The notes: generated by a model from the letters alone, not told the origin. Numbered from the stretch's first letter, positions 41,235 through 49,726 are shown. The stretch is 64,000 nt of DNA from Nitrospirota bacterium (GCA_021806225.1 JAJZXW010000015.1:62001-126000), one strand, 5' to 3'. Numbers and translations are program-made.

Positions 41235-41858
41235 TCAGTGTCCGTAGAGCCTGTCGACGAGACCACGAACCGCCACTCTGGCGACGACATCGAATGTGGC
41301 GGGAGTCGACGGGAAAACGATCTTCTCGTATCCACGCCCTTCCCCCACACCTTCCCAGACAATGCGGTCCTGCCGGATGTCGTAAATCCTGGCATAGACA
41401 CGAACCTGTTCGGCACCACCGGCAATTTCGGCCATCTGGATCTGTGTCTCGAGCAGGTATCGGACTCCCAGGCGCTTTCCAAAGGTCCGTGCGGCCGTCA
41501 TGCCCCGAATGCTGTGGGCCGAGATGTGCGGTTCCATCTGGTTCCAGAGGGAGGCGAGCGAGCTGTCTTTCCCGAGTCTTTGTCCGACCTGGGATTCAAG
41601 GAGAAGGTTGCCGGGTGAGGGGTTCCGGGTATTCATCTCAGTATCGATCAGAGCCCCGATGGCCGAGGCATCCTTCGCTGTTCCGGATCCGGCCACGGTG
41701 GGAGTGATCGCGACCCCGTCCCGGGTGAGAGTTGCGGGGGAAAAGCCGTCGGCCATGTAGGATTCTTTGGAGAGGTTGTTGATCGAGTCGGCGCAGGAAG
41801 GAAGCAATAAAAGAAGGATCGGGAAGGCAAAATTACGGATTTGGTTTTTCAGGGTCAT
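41235..41858 (-). CDS. Lipoprotein, possibly CsgG-like fold
   Basis: A 207-residue protein with a lipoprotein signal peptide: NQIRNFAFPILLLLLPSC, with the lipobox LPSC placing Cys 22 as the lipidated residue. The mature part has GKRLGVRYLLETQI, VRVYARIYDIRQDRIVWEG and an alternating beta pattern that recalls the CsgG/LpoB-type periplasmic fold. The role is unknown. Its start overlaps the bifunctional-nuclease gene by 26 nt, and the ferredoxin gene follows by 20 bp. Confidence 0.65.
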   Translation of the reverse strand: MTLKNQIRNFAFPILLLLLPSCADSINNLSKESYMADGFSPATLTRDGVAITPTVAGSGTAKDASAIGALIDTEMNTRNPSPGNLLLESQVGQRLGKDSSLASLWNQMEPHISAHSIRGMTAARTFGKRLGVRYLLETQIQMAEIAGGAEQVRVYARIYDIRQDRIVWEGVGEGRGYEKIVFPSTPATFDVVARVAVRGLVDRLYGH

Positions 41859-42282
41859 CAGTTTTGTCCATTAATTGTGAAAAGTCCATGTGGGGTGGGG
41901 TTTTCTTAAGAATTCCCTCTTTCACGAAAATGGGGACCTGCCCCCGGATGGCGATGGCTACGGCGTCGCTGGGACGGGAGTCGATCGAAAACTCCGCACT
42001 GTCCGACAGCAGATGAAGGGTGGCGTAGTATGTCTCCCCCTCGAGCCTGTTGATGACGGCGGACAAGAGCTTCACATTGATGGAAGCCAGGAGGGAAATG
42101 AAAAGATCGTGCGTCTGCGGCCGGTCAGGGTGAGAACGGGCGAGGCCCATCGAAATGGCCTGGGCTTCGAAAGGTCCGACCCACACCGGAAGCGTCCATT
42201 CCCGGCTTTCGTCCTGAAGGATCAGAATATAGGCTTGGTTCGTTGCGTCGAAGAAAATTTCCCTGACGAAGACCTGGATCAT
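41833..42282 (-). CDS. Bifunctional nuclease-domain (BFN/DUF151) protein
   Basis: A 149-residue protein from ATG 42282, with AAGGAG upstream. Conserved features are ILQDESREWTLPVWVGPFEAQAI, the TH motif before DLFISLL, and SRPSDAVAIAIR (about 105-116), the hallmark of the DUF151 family. Plant and bacterial members have been reported as nucleases, and bacterial ones may regulate rather than cut. Together with the lipoprotein and ferredoxin it forms a minus-strand run. Confidence 0.82.
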   Translation of the reverse strand: MIQVFVREIFFDATNQAYILILQDESREWTLPVWVGPFEAQAISMGLARSHPDRPQTHDLFISLLASINVKLLSAVINRLEGETYYATLHLLSDSAEFSIDSRPSDAVAIAIRGQVPIFVKEGILKKTPPHMDFSQLMDKTDDPEKPNP

Positions 42283-42383
42283 GGAAGGACTCCTTTCCGG
42301 AGTATTTCCGGGTTTTGATTCTATTCTACCATTGAAAAGCACGGGATGGAAAACGCTGATTCCTCTGGTATTCCGAATCGAGT

Positions 42384-42408
42384 GAAACATTCGTGTTTCA
42401 ATATTGAA
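42384..42408. promoter_or_regulatory. Overlapping palindromes in the divergent gap
   Basis: GAAACA-TTCG-TGTTTC (42384-42399) and the perfect palindrome TTCAATATTGAA (42397-42408) overlap in the gap between the minus-strand nuclease-domain gene and the plus-strand 44-residue gene. They may bind a regulator or form a 5' hairpin. TATGAT at 42422-42427 could be a -10 box for the plus strand. Confidence 0.4.
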
Positions 42409-42533
42409 GCACTATCAATTCTATGATATGGTCTCAGGGCGGGGGATTTGGGGGTCTCCCGAATAGGATTATTTCTGAGAGAGAAGGTTTTCCTGACCTG
42501 GACCGAAGGGTCTCAAAAAAAGGGAGGACAATT

Positions 42534-42668
42534 ATGAAGAAGATTTCCGATCGTGGAGAGTCCAAGGGAATGTTGGCGGTGGTAATGGTCGCTGGTCTTT
42601 GGTTCGGGCTTATCGCCGTCTTCGACCATATTTCCATGCTCCAGAATCACTGGATGGGTTCTTGGTGA
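42534..42668 (+). CDS. 44-residue single-span membrane peptide
   Basis: Starts at ATG 42534 with GGGAGGA seven bases upstream. A charged N terminus (MKKISDRGESKG) precedes one span (MLAVVMVAGLWFGLIAVF) and a polar C terminus with His and Trp (DHISMLQNHWMGSW). It has a private promoter region and an intrinsic terminator 27 bp after the stop, so it is a monocistronic small gene. Function unknown; such peptides often stabilise oxidase or transport complexes. Confidence 0.65.
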   Translation: MKKISDRGESKGMLAVVMVAGLWFGLIAVFDHISMLQNHWMGSW

Positions 42669-42695
42669 TTCTTTTTTCGAAATGAGATAAAAAAA

Positions 42696-42724
42696 GGGTA
42701 GCCGGAAGGCTACCCTTTTTTTTG
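42696..42724. terminator. Bidirectional intrinsic terminator
   Basis: GGGTAGCC-GGAA-GGCTACCC is a perfect 8-bp stem with a four-base loop, flanked by six A on the left and nine T on the right. It serves the 44-residue gene on the plus strand and rnc on the minus strand. Confidence 0.9.
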
Positions 42725-42742
42725 GTCTGATCGGTTCCTTCT

Positions 42743-43816
42743 TCAGGACCCGGAAGAACCTTCTGGATGTTGCGGTCCCGAGACAAGGGTCAGGACGGGT
42801 TCAGCGGGAGATTCCGCAGTCGCAATGCCGGACTCCTCAAGGGAGTGGCTTTCCGGAATGGAGGACGTCACTGCGTCTGGGCTGGCTGCCGGGACCTCTT
42901 CCGCAGACGAAGACTCCTCTTGGGGAGATTTGGAAGGAATGTCGGGCATGAAACCTTCCTGGATCCTCCGCCAAAGATTTTCGAGGGCCGCAAAGCCAGC
43001 GCCCCTTTTTGTTCCCCCCGACGCCTGCTCGAGCAGAATGCTTCTCAGAAAGACCCCCATGACAAATCGGCGCTGATGGGACGGCCCGGATTCTTCCACC
43101 AGAAGGATTTCCGGAGTTCCTCCGAAATGCTGCTGGGCCCATTTCTGGATCAGGAGCTTGTAGTTCGGAGGGTTCTTCCCTCGTTCGCGGGTCTTTGGAA
43201 GGTCCTGCTCCGGAGAAGCCGCAGGTAGACGCCGGACCTCCCGTGGGGGGGAGGACTCGATGGCGCGAAGAATCTCCTGCAGCGGCTGGGCAAACCACGG
43301 GATCAGGATCTGGCGAGCGGTCTCCAGTCCATATTCGCAGTAAATGGCCGCGGCAAGCGATTCGAAGGTGTCGGCAAGAAGGGACTGGTTCTCCCGTTCT
43401 CCTGAAGAATGGCTCCCCTTGCCAAGAATCATGTAGGACCCGAGATCCATGCGTCGGGCGATCGATGCAAGGGTCTGGGTGCTCACGATTGTGGAAAAAA
43501 CCTGCCCGACCTCCCCCTCCGTGGCCTGAGGCCACATGTTGAGGAGGTATTCGCTGACAATGAGCCCGACAACCCGGTCTCCGAGAAATTCAAGGCGCTC
43601 ATAATTGGGAATGGGCTTTTTTCGACCCCGTTCATGAGAGGCTGAGCGATGGGTCAAGGCCTCTTCTATGCGGAGGCTTTCCTTGAATGGAAGGCCGAGC
43701 ATCCGGATCAGAGTCTCCGCTGATTTTGGGGTGTTCCCCTGCCGGACCTCTCCCAACGGAACCTCCAATCTAGTTTTGTTCGTTCCCGGTGGTGCTGGAT
43801 TAGCGGAATTGATCAT
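42743..43816 (-). CDS. rnc: Ribonuclease III with acidic C-terminal tail
   Basis: Double-stranded RNA endonuclease for rRNA and mRNA processing. About 357 residues from ATG 43816 (GGAGAG upstream); a longer start at 43861 is possible. Catalytic signature NYERLEFLGDRVVGLIVSEYL (usual GDAVL is GDRVV here) and the second acidic site ADTFESLAAAIY. A linker leads to the dsRNA-binding domain (NYKLLIQKWAQQ...GFAALENLWRRI). About 75 extra residues follow, rich in Ser, Pro and Glu, absent from typical about 230-residue family members. Confidence 0.92.
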   Translation of the reverse strand: MINSANPAPPGTNKTRLEVPLGEVRQGNTPKSAETLIRMLGLPFKESLRIEEALTHRSASHERGRKKPIPNYERLEFLGDRVVGLIVSEYLLNMWPQATEGEVGQVFSTIVSTQTLASIARRMDLGSYMILGKGSHSSGERENQSLLADTFESLAAAIYCEYGLETARQILIPWFAQPLQEILRAIESSPPREVRRLPAASPEQDLPKTRERGKNPPNYKLLIQKWAQQHFGGTPEILLVEESGPSHQRRFVMGVFLRSILLEQASGGTKRGAGFAALENLWRRIQEGFMPDIPSKSPQEESSSAEEVPAASPDAVTSSIPESHSLEESGIATAESPAEPVLTLVSGPQHPEGSSGS

Positions 43817-44069
43817 CGAAAAAGAGCTCTCCCACCTCCGGATCCCGGGGAGAACAGCCACGTTCCAGAGGTGCAGGTTTTCATCATAGCATATTTTTCA
43901 GGAGGGAATTGTGTTTGGGATCACGCGAAAGGAGGAGGGAGGGTCGTGGACAGGGTGATCCGAGCGCGGTGGGAACGGGAAGTCTCCTGCAGTTTCGGAC
44001 CGATGTCGCCGTGAAAGGGCGGATTGCCCGTCCCGCTCGGGATCTCATAACGTGTCGGGTGTCTGGCCT

Positions 44070-44924
44070 TTACCCCGGCTGGCAGAAGAGACAGTGGTAA
44101 AGGGAACGGGCTTCGAGGGTCGTGCGCTGGACGGGAAGACCGCACCCGGTGCAGGGGAGTCCTTCGCGTCCATAGACCAGGTGGTGCCTCTGATAGCCTC
44201 CGGCCCGACCGTCCTCGCGGGAGAAGGAGTGGATGGTCGATCCGCCTTCCGTTATGGCTGCCTCGAGGACCGACTGCAGGGCGGCCCACAGGGCCAGGGT
44301 CTCGCTGGACGAAAGGGAGCGGCTCTCCCGGAAGGGGGACAGCCGCGCCGCAAAAAGGATCTCGGCCATGTAGATGTTGCCGACTCCAGCCAACAGGCGC
44401 TGATCCATGAGTGCCCCCCGGAGGGGCCGGGAGGTTGAGGAGAGGAGGGTCCCAAGGTCGTCCGGGCTGATGGCGAGAGCATCCGGCCCGACTTGGGACA
44501 GCAGGTGGGCCGTTCGGGGGTCCCCTGCAAATTCGATCCGCCCGAACCGCCGGGGATCGACCCAGACGAGTCTTGATCTCCTGTCGGAAAATCGGATCTC
44601 GAGGTGGCTGTGTGGAGGGTTTGTGCGGGAGTCGATGCGTCTCCAACTCCCCGACATCCCGAAGCGGGACAGAAGGAAAAGGGTTCCCCGGTCGGCTGCA
44701 CTCTCTCCCGCCGGGAGGTTGGTCCCGGGGCGGGAAAATCCCATGATCAGGGTTTTTCCGTGACGACCGATTCCGGCTCCGACCCATCCGGAGCCGGGGA
44801 GATCCTGGGGGGGGGCTCCCACCCTGATCCTTTTTTCATGAATTCTTATTCCGGCGACGGGGGCTCCGGTAAAAAAAATCTCGAGATCCCTTTTCGAGGT
44901 TTCGACTTCGGGAAGTTCCGGCAT
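44070..44924 (-). CDS. mutM: Formamidopyrimidine-DNA glycosylase
   Basis: Excises oxidised purines such as 8-oxoguanine, 284 residues. The N terminus PELPEVET supplies the catalytic Pro and Glu. Other signatures are GRHGKTL, the helix-two-turn-helix region (LLAGVGNIYMAEILF), and the C-terminal zinc finger with GLPCTGCG...YHCLFCQ. It lies 27 bp after the YeiH-type gene. Oxidative damage repair suits an iron-oxidising, metal-rich lifestyle. Confidence 0.94.
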   Translation of the reverse strand: MPELPEVETSKRDLEIFFTGAPVAGIRIHEKRIRVGAPPQDLPGSGWVGAGIGRHGKTLIMGFSRPGTNLPAGESAADRGTLFLLSRFGMSGSWRRIDSRTNPPHSHLEIRFSDRRSRLVWVDPRRFGRIEFAGDPRTAHLLSQVGPDALAISPDDLGTLLSSTSRPLRGALMDQRLLAGVGNIYMAEILFAARLSPFRESRSLSSSETLALWAALQSVLEAAITEGGSTIHSFSREDGRAGGYQRHHLVYGREGLPCTGCGLPVQRTTLEARSLYHCLFCQPG

Positions 44925-44951
44925 GGAGGGAGAGTCCTTTCTTTAGATCGA

Positions 44952-45998
44952 TCATACCCCAGCCGATCCATGATGGCCATAGAGAAGGACCGACAGGGCC
45001 AGACCCACCCCGCTCACGAAAATCCACAACAGAAATCCGAGGCCGACGGGCTTCCAGCCGAAACGGACCAGACGGGAGAGATGGGTTTCGAGTCCCATTC
45101 CCACCATGGCGACCGCGAGGATTCCGGCGTCGATTTTCTGCAGAATAGATAGAAAGTGGGGGGGGATCGCGATCAGGAAGTTCAGAAGGACCACTCCGGC
45201 AAATGCGGCCACGAACCAGGGGAAATGCCGCGCATGATCCCCGTGGCCCCTTTCGCCTTGTCGAGACCTGAGGAGAATCATGGCTTCCAGCAGGAGGACG
45301 ACCGGAAGGAGGAGGGCGACCCGTGTCAGCTTGAGAACTGTTCCGGTCCGAAGGGATTCGTGGGAGTAGGGGAGTGTCGCTCCGATCACCTGTCCGACCT
45401 CGTGAATGGAAGAGCCGGCCCAGGCTCCGTAGACGGAGTTTGGCAAATGGATGAGGCGGTTGGCCAGAGGAAAGAGAAACATGGAGAGCGTTCCGAAAAT
45501 GGTGACGGTTGCCACCGAAAAGGCGACCTCCTCGTCCCGGCCCCGGATGACGGAGTTGGCCGCGACGATGGCCGAAGCCCCGCAGATCGCGGTTCCCGTT
45601 CCGAGGAGGAGGGAGAGGCTGTCCGGAAGCCCCTTGCGTCGACCGAGCCAGACCGCAGCCCCATAGACGAATGAGATGACCAGAAGGTCGAGGAGAAGCC
45701 CCCGAAGTCCGACGGAGAGAATCTCGCGGGCGGAAAAGTCGAATCCCAGGCCGATGACCCCAAGGCGCAGAAGCCGGCGGAAGGAGAAGTGGATCCCGGG
45801 TTCGAAGCGGCCATGGACGGGAAAGAGGTTTCGGACGAGGACCCCCAGAAGGATTGCCAGGAGAATGGGGCCCACAAGCATGCTTCCGGTGAGGTGCCGG
45901 GACAGGAGACTTCCGCCGTAGGCCAGAATGGCCAGAGCGACGGAGAGAAGGATGCCAGGTAGAAGAGGGAGGATGCGGGATGAGGGATTGTTCTCCAT
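44952..45998 (-). CDS. YeiH/UPF0324-family membrane transporter
   Basis: A 348-residue protein with about ten membrane spans. The family hallmark GTAICGASAIVAANSVI (about 130-146) is followed by GSSIHEVGQVIGA. Members are described as putative sulfate or anion exporters; the substrate here is not proven. AAGGA precedes the ATG at 45998. It shares a 118-bp divergent promoter region with amgK. Confidence 0.85.
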   Translation of the reverse strand: MENNPSSRILPLLPGILLSVALAILAYGGSLLSRHLTGSMLVGPILLAILLGVLVRNLFPVHGRFEPGIHFSFRRLLRLGVIGLGFDFSAREILSVGLRGLLLDLLVISFVYGAAVWLGRRKGLPDSLSLLLGTGTAICGASAIVAANSVIRGRDEEVAFSVATVTIFGTLSMFLFPLANRLIHLPNSVYGAWAGSSIHEVGQVIGATLPYSHESLRTGTVLKLTRVALLLPVVLLLEAMILLRSRQGERGHGDHARHFPWFVAAFAGVVLLNFLIAIPPHFLSILQKIDAGILAVAMVGMGLETHLSRLVRFGWKPVGLGFLLWIFVSGVGLALSVLLYGHHGSAGV

Positions 45999-46122
45999 GC
46001 GGAATCCTTCGGAAAGGGATTGGGTGTTGGAACCCGGAGCGTGGCCATGTACGATACCTATTGTAACGGGTCGGGAACGGGAACGGCATTGACATTTCTA
46101 ATCAAACAGAAAAGGAATGCGA

Positions 46123-47187
46123 ATGGACGGGGACTGGAAGGGCTTCGTCGGCGAATGGATGGGCAAGTCCGGGAAGCCGGGGGGCTTTGATCGGGAAGCT
46201 CTGGCGGGAGACGCCTCCAACCGGAGGTATTTTCGTGTCCGGTTTTCGGAAGGATCCCTGCCTCCGGCAATTCTCATGCAGAAAAACGCGGGAGAGGGTT
46301 TCAAAAAATCCGAGGAGGCCGTATCCGGTGGAGCCACCGGCCCCCCGGGAGACCCCTTCATTCTGATCGCCCGGTTTCTTTTGTCGCGGGGGATTCCCGT
46401 CCCGGCCCTCTATCATGTTCGTGAAAGCGGGGAGCTCATTCTCCAGGAGGATCTGGGGGACCACACCCTTGCCGGGCGCCTTTCCCGGAACCCGGAGGAG
46501 ACGGAGGCCCTGACGGAAAAGGTCCTCTCCCTCCTGGTCGCCCTCCAGAAGATTTCCTGGGAGGAAGATCTTTCCTGGCTTTCCGGGCGGAGATTCAGCC
46601 GGGATCTGATTCGCTGGGAGTTCGAGCACTTCGTCGAATATGGTCTTGCCGGAGCGCCCGAAGCCGCCCTCTCCCGGATCCGGGAGGCCTTCGACCAGGA
46701 GTCGGACCTTCTCGCGCAGGAGACCTCTCCGGTTCTCGTCCACAGGGACTACCACTCCCGGAACATCATGGTCCGGGAGGACGGGAGCCTCGGCCTCATC
46801 GATTTCCAGGATCTTCTTCTGGGATCGCCCTTTTACGACCTGGCCTCCTTCCTGTTCGACGCCTACCGCTCCCTTCCCATGGAGGAGGTCCGACGATGGC
46901 TCGTCCGCTATCGCGAACAGGCGGTCGAAGCGCGGGTCCTTCCGGCCACACTCTCTCCGGACCTGGCCGCGGCCTCCCTGTTCCGGCACGCATTTCAGCG
47001 CAACCTCAAAGCCTGCGGGCGTTTTTTCTATATCGCCGATGTCAAGGGAAATCCGTCCTTCCTCCGGTCGGTTTCCGGCACGCACCGGAATCTCGAGCGG
47101 CTCGCCAGCGCCCTTCCCGACCTCGCTCCGGTCTACGGAGAAATCCGTCCCTTTCTCCGGATGCCATCCGGGGAGCAGGAGGTGTGA
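46123..47187 (+). CDS. amgK: Aminosugar kinase AmgK (MurNAc/GlcNAc 1-kinase)
   Basis: A 354-residue APH-fold kinase; ATG 46123 has AAGGA six bases upstream (a second ATG lies at 46117). Catalytic motifs are VLVHRDYHSRNIMV (about 206-219) and GLIDFQDLLLGS, the Mg-binding Asp. By family it phosphorylates the anomeric carbon of N-acetylmuramate and N-acetylglucosamine in cell-wall recycling. Its stop overlaps the murU start, matching the amgK-murU pairing known in Pseudomonas. The pathway bypasses de novo UDP-MurNAc synthesis. Confidence 0.85.
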   Translation: MDGDWKGFVGEWMGKSGKPGGFDREALAGDASNRRYFRVRFSEGSLPPAILMQKNAGEGFKKSEEAVSGGATGPPGDPFILIARFLLSRGIPVPALYHVRESGELILQEDLGDHTLAGRLSRNPEETEALTEKVLSLLVALQKISWEEDLSWLSGRRFSRDLIRWEFEHFVEYGLAGAPEAALSRIREAFDQESDLLAQETSPVLVHRDYHSRNIMVREDGSLGLIDFQDLLLGSPFYDLASFLFDAYRSLPMEEVRRWLVRYREQAVEARVLPATLSPDLAAASLFRHAFQRNLKACGRFFYIADVKGNPSFLRSVSGTHRNLERLASALPDLAPVYGEIRPFLRMPSGEQEV

Positions 47188-47918
47188 AGATCTGTGGATT
47201 TGTCCTGGCCGCGGGGCTTGGGACGCGGATTCGCGCCCTTTTCCCCGATCTTCCGAAACCCCTGATCCCCGTGGCCGGTCGTCCTGCCATATCCTGGCCG
47301 CTGTCTTTTCTGGAGGGGTGCGGAGCGTCACGGGTCATCGTCAATACCCATTACCGGAGGGAGATGATGCGGACGGCTCTGCCCGGTCTCGTTCCCGGGG
47401 GGATGGAGCTGGTCCTCTCCGAAGAGGAGACGATCCTTGGAACCGGCGGTGGGATCCTGAACGCCCGGAAGTGGTTTCGGGAGTTCGACTGGCTGGTGGT
47501 GGTCAATGCGGACATCCTGACCGATCTCAGGCCGGGACGGTTCCTCCATCGGGCGATCGCGGACCGCTCCGATATCCACCTGGTGCTTTCCCCCCGGGGC
47601 CCCGAAACCGAAAGGGGACGAATCGGCCGGGAGCCTGGGGGAGGTCTCTGGCTCACGGGGGACGAGCGGCTTGCCGGAACCCGGTCCGGTGTCTTTCTCG
47701 GGATCCATTTCATCCGCCCTTCTGTTTTCGAGGGGTTCGGCCTCGAAGGGGCTCCCTCGATCATCGATCTCTATCGTCGGATGCGGAGAGGGGGGAGGCG
47801 GATCCGGGGAAGCTTCACCCGCGCGTTCTGGGTCGATCTGGGAACGGAAGATGGATATCGGCGCGCTCTCGAACATTTTGGATCCGGTCGGAAGAGAGAC
47901 CGGAGGGAGGAGGGGTAA
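47184..47918 (+). CDS. murU: N-acetylmuramate-1-phosphate uridylyltransferase MurU
   Basis: A 244-residue nucleotidyltransferase from GTG 47184, overlapping the amgK stop. The NTP-binding signature is LAAGLGTRIRALFPDLPKPL near the N terminus, followed by VNADILTD and an acidic metal site, and FWVDLGTEDGY near the end. It makes UDP-MurNAc from MurNAc-1-phosphate. The last 104 bp overlap the 3' end of convergent anmK. Confidence 0.85.
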   Translation: MKICGFVLAAGLGTRIRALFPDLPKPLIPVAGRPAISWPLSFLEGCGASRVIVNTHYRREMMRTALPGLVPGGMELVLSEEETILGTGGGILNARKWFREFDWLVVVNADILTDLRPGRFLHRAIADRSDIHLVLSPRGPETERGRIGREPGGGLWLTGDERLAGTRSGVFLGIHFIRPSVFEGFGLEGAPSIIDLYRRMRRGGRRIRGSFTRAFWVDLGTEDGYRRALEHFGSGRKRDRREEG

Positions 47919-49098
47919 TCTGCCCGAGGACCGCCTCTTCCCGGGCTCCGGTCACGCTCTTGATCGCGCCGGGACAGCCCGAAAGGGTCAGAAGGGCAAG
48001 ATAGGCGAAAGCCGCCGATTCGATCGACTGGGAGGGAAGGCCGAATTCGCCCGATTCCTGGACCGGAATCCCTGTCAGGACTTCGATCCGCTCCATCAGG
48101 AAGCGGTTCCGGACCCCTCCCCCGCCCGCAACGATGAGCCGCGGGGGGGAGGCCAGAAATCGAAGGCTTTTCCGGATCCCTTCCGCGGTCAGTTCGGTCA
48201 GGGTGGCCAGCAGATCGTCGATCCGGCCATGCGGATCGAGCCCGATGGATCGGAGGAAACTCAGGATCTCCTCCAGCCGGGCCTCGCCCCACTCCTCGCG
48301 ACCCGTCGATTTGGGGGGGAACCTGAAAAAATAGGGGTCGGCAAGAAGGATCTCCAGTAGAGGCCGGAGGACCGTCCCACGCCGGGCCCGTTCTCCGTTT
48401 TTGTCGATCGCCTCCCGTCCGTCGGTCAGGGCGAGGATGGCGAGGTCGAGAAGCATGTTGCCGGGTCCGGTGTCGAAGGCCGTGACCGGAATGCCGCTCC
48501 CGGAGGCGGGAAGGAAGGTGATGTTGGCGATTCCTCCGATGTTCAGGAAGGCCCGGTGCTCTCCGGCAGTGAAGACGGCCCGGTGGAGAACAGGCGCGAG
48601 GGGCGCCCCGCATCCTCCGGCGGCCAGATCCGCTCCCCGGAACTGGGAGACGACCGGAGCGCCGAAGGCACGGGCCAGGGGAAATGGGTCGGCAAGCTGG
48701 TAGGAGACCCCCCCCACCTCGGGGGCATCGGAAAGAAAGCTCAGCCGGTGGGCGATCGGATGATGCCGGAGGGTGACTCCATGGGTTCCGACGGCGCATA
48801 GGAGGTCGGAGGGGAGTCCGGCTTTTTCGAGAAGGATTTCTCCGAGCCGGACTTCCTTCCGTGAGAGAAGGTTGGCCATGTCCGGCATGAAACGGGAGGG
48901 GTCCTCCAGACGATCGCGGCCTGAAATCCAGTCTTTCATATCCTGTCTGAAGGCTGGTTCGAAGGGGGATTCTTCGAAAGCCAGCAGTCGGATCGTCCCC
49001 TTTTCAACGGAAATCAGAGAACCGTCAATTCCATCGAGAGAGGTCCCGCACATGAAACCCAATGCAAGAAGTGGCGGCCTTCCGGATCTGTCGTCCAT
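47815..49098 (-). CDS. anmK: Anhydro-N-acetylmuramic acid kinase
   Basis: Opens and phosphorylates 1,6-anhydro-MurNAc released from peptidoglycan. From ATG 49098 it has 427 residues, longer than the usual about 370. The family opening is GFMCGTSLDGID (Cys replaces the usual Ser of GxMSGTS), followed by the phosphate and sugar motifs GTHGVTLRHHP, LNIGGIANIT and FDTGPGNMLLD, and the later LIVAGGGGVRNR. The extra C-terminal residues are read through the end of murU. Together with amgK-murU this gives two recycling entry points. Confidence 0.9.
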   Translation of the reverse strand: MDDRSGRPPLLALGFMCGTSLDGIDGSLISVEKGTIRLLAFEESPFEPAFRQDMKDWISGRDRLEDPSRFMPDMANLLSRKEVRLGEILLEKAGLPSDLLCAVGTHGVTLRHHPIAHRLSFLSDAPEVGGVSYQLADPFPLARAFGAPVVSQFRGADLAAGGCGAPLAPVLHRAVFTAGEHRAFLNIGGIANITFLPASGSGIPVTAFDTGPGNMLLDLAILALTDGREAIDKNGERARRGTVLRPLLEILLADPYFFRFPPKSTGREEWGEARLEEILSFLRSIGLDPHGRIDDLLATLTELTAEGIRKSLRFLASPPRLIVAGGGGVRNRFLMERIEVLTGIPVQESGEFGLPSQSIESAAFAYLALLTLSGCPGAIKSVTGAREEAVLGQITPPPSGLSSDRIQNVRERADIHLPFPDRPRTRG

Positions 49099-49726
49099 GT
49101 TTCTCCTGTCGGTTGCCCGGCCTTCCCAGATGCCTCCCCCCGGATGGCCCGGGATCATCGGACTGGCGGGACGTTCGAATGTCGGGAAGTCTTCCCTCAT
49201 CAACCGTCTTGCGGGGGCCCACCGTCTCGCCCGGACGGGAAAGCGTCCGGGGGCCACCACCTATCCCAACCTTTACCGTATCCAGTCGGGAGGGTACTTT
49301 CTCGATTTTCCCGGTTATGGATATATGAACCGGAGCCAGGGGACGCGGCAAACCTCCCAGGATGTCTCGACCGCCCTGGTGGAGTCCCGTGAGGACCTGT
49401 CGGCGATCCTTCTTTGCATCGATATCCGGCGGGACCTCCTTCCGGCTGACCAGGAGGCGGCGCGATGGTTTCTCTCACGCAATCTTCCAGTCGCCCTGGT
49501 TCTGACGAAGCTCGACACCCTGTCGGGAAATGGCCGGACGGGGCCCATCAGGAGTTGGCGACGCTGGATCGAGGAGGAGGATGCAGACGGGATTCTGGGG
49601 CTGTTTCCCGTCAGCGCCCGAAGCGGAGAAGGCATTCCGGCGGTAGCCGAGCTTGTAGGGAGACTTCTTTCGGGATTCGAGGAGCCCGGAGTGGAGGCTA
49701 TCGGGGAAGGATGTCCCCCGGGGTGA
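49097..49726 (+). CDS. engB: Ribosome-biogenesis GTPase EngB (YsxC/YihA)
   Basis: A 209-residue GTPase needed for 50S assembly. The G1 loop is GLAGRSNVGKSSLIN (about 23-37), the switch region has PGATTYPN, G3 is DFPGYGYM, and G4 TKLD. From ATG 49097 the start shares two bases with the opposite anmK start; an ATG at 49130 is an alternative, since family members often begin close to this point. The 3' end overlaps the convergent foldase gene by 29 bp. Confidence 0.92.
   Translation: MFLLSVARPSQMPPPGWPGIIGLAGRSNVGKSSLINRLAGAHRLARTGKRPGATTYPNLYRIQSGGYFLDFPGYGYMNRSQGTRQTSQDVSTALVESREDLSAILLCIDIRRDLLPADQEAARWFLSRNLPVALVLTKLDTLSGNGRTGPIRSWRRWIEEEDADGILGLFPVSARSGEGIPAVAELVGRLLSGFEEPGVEAIGEGCPPG

Noticed and set aside
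43909-44100. Possible 63-codon plus-strand gene after AGGAGGGAATT
   Set aside because: A good ribosome-site match precedes it, but the translation is Arg/Gly-rich without pattern and its end runs antisense into mutM.
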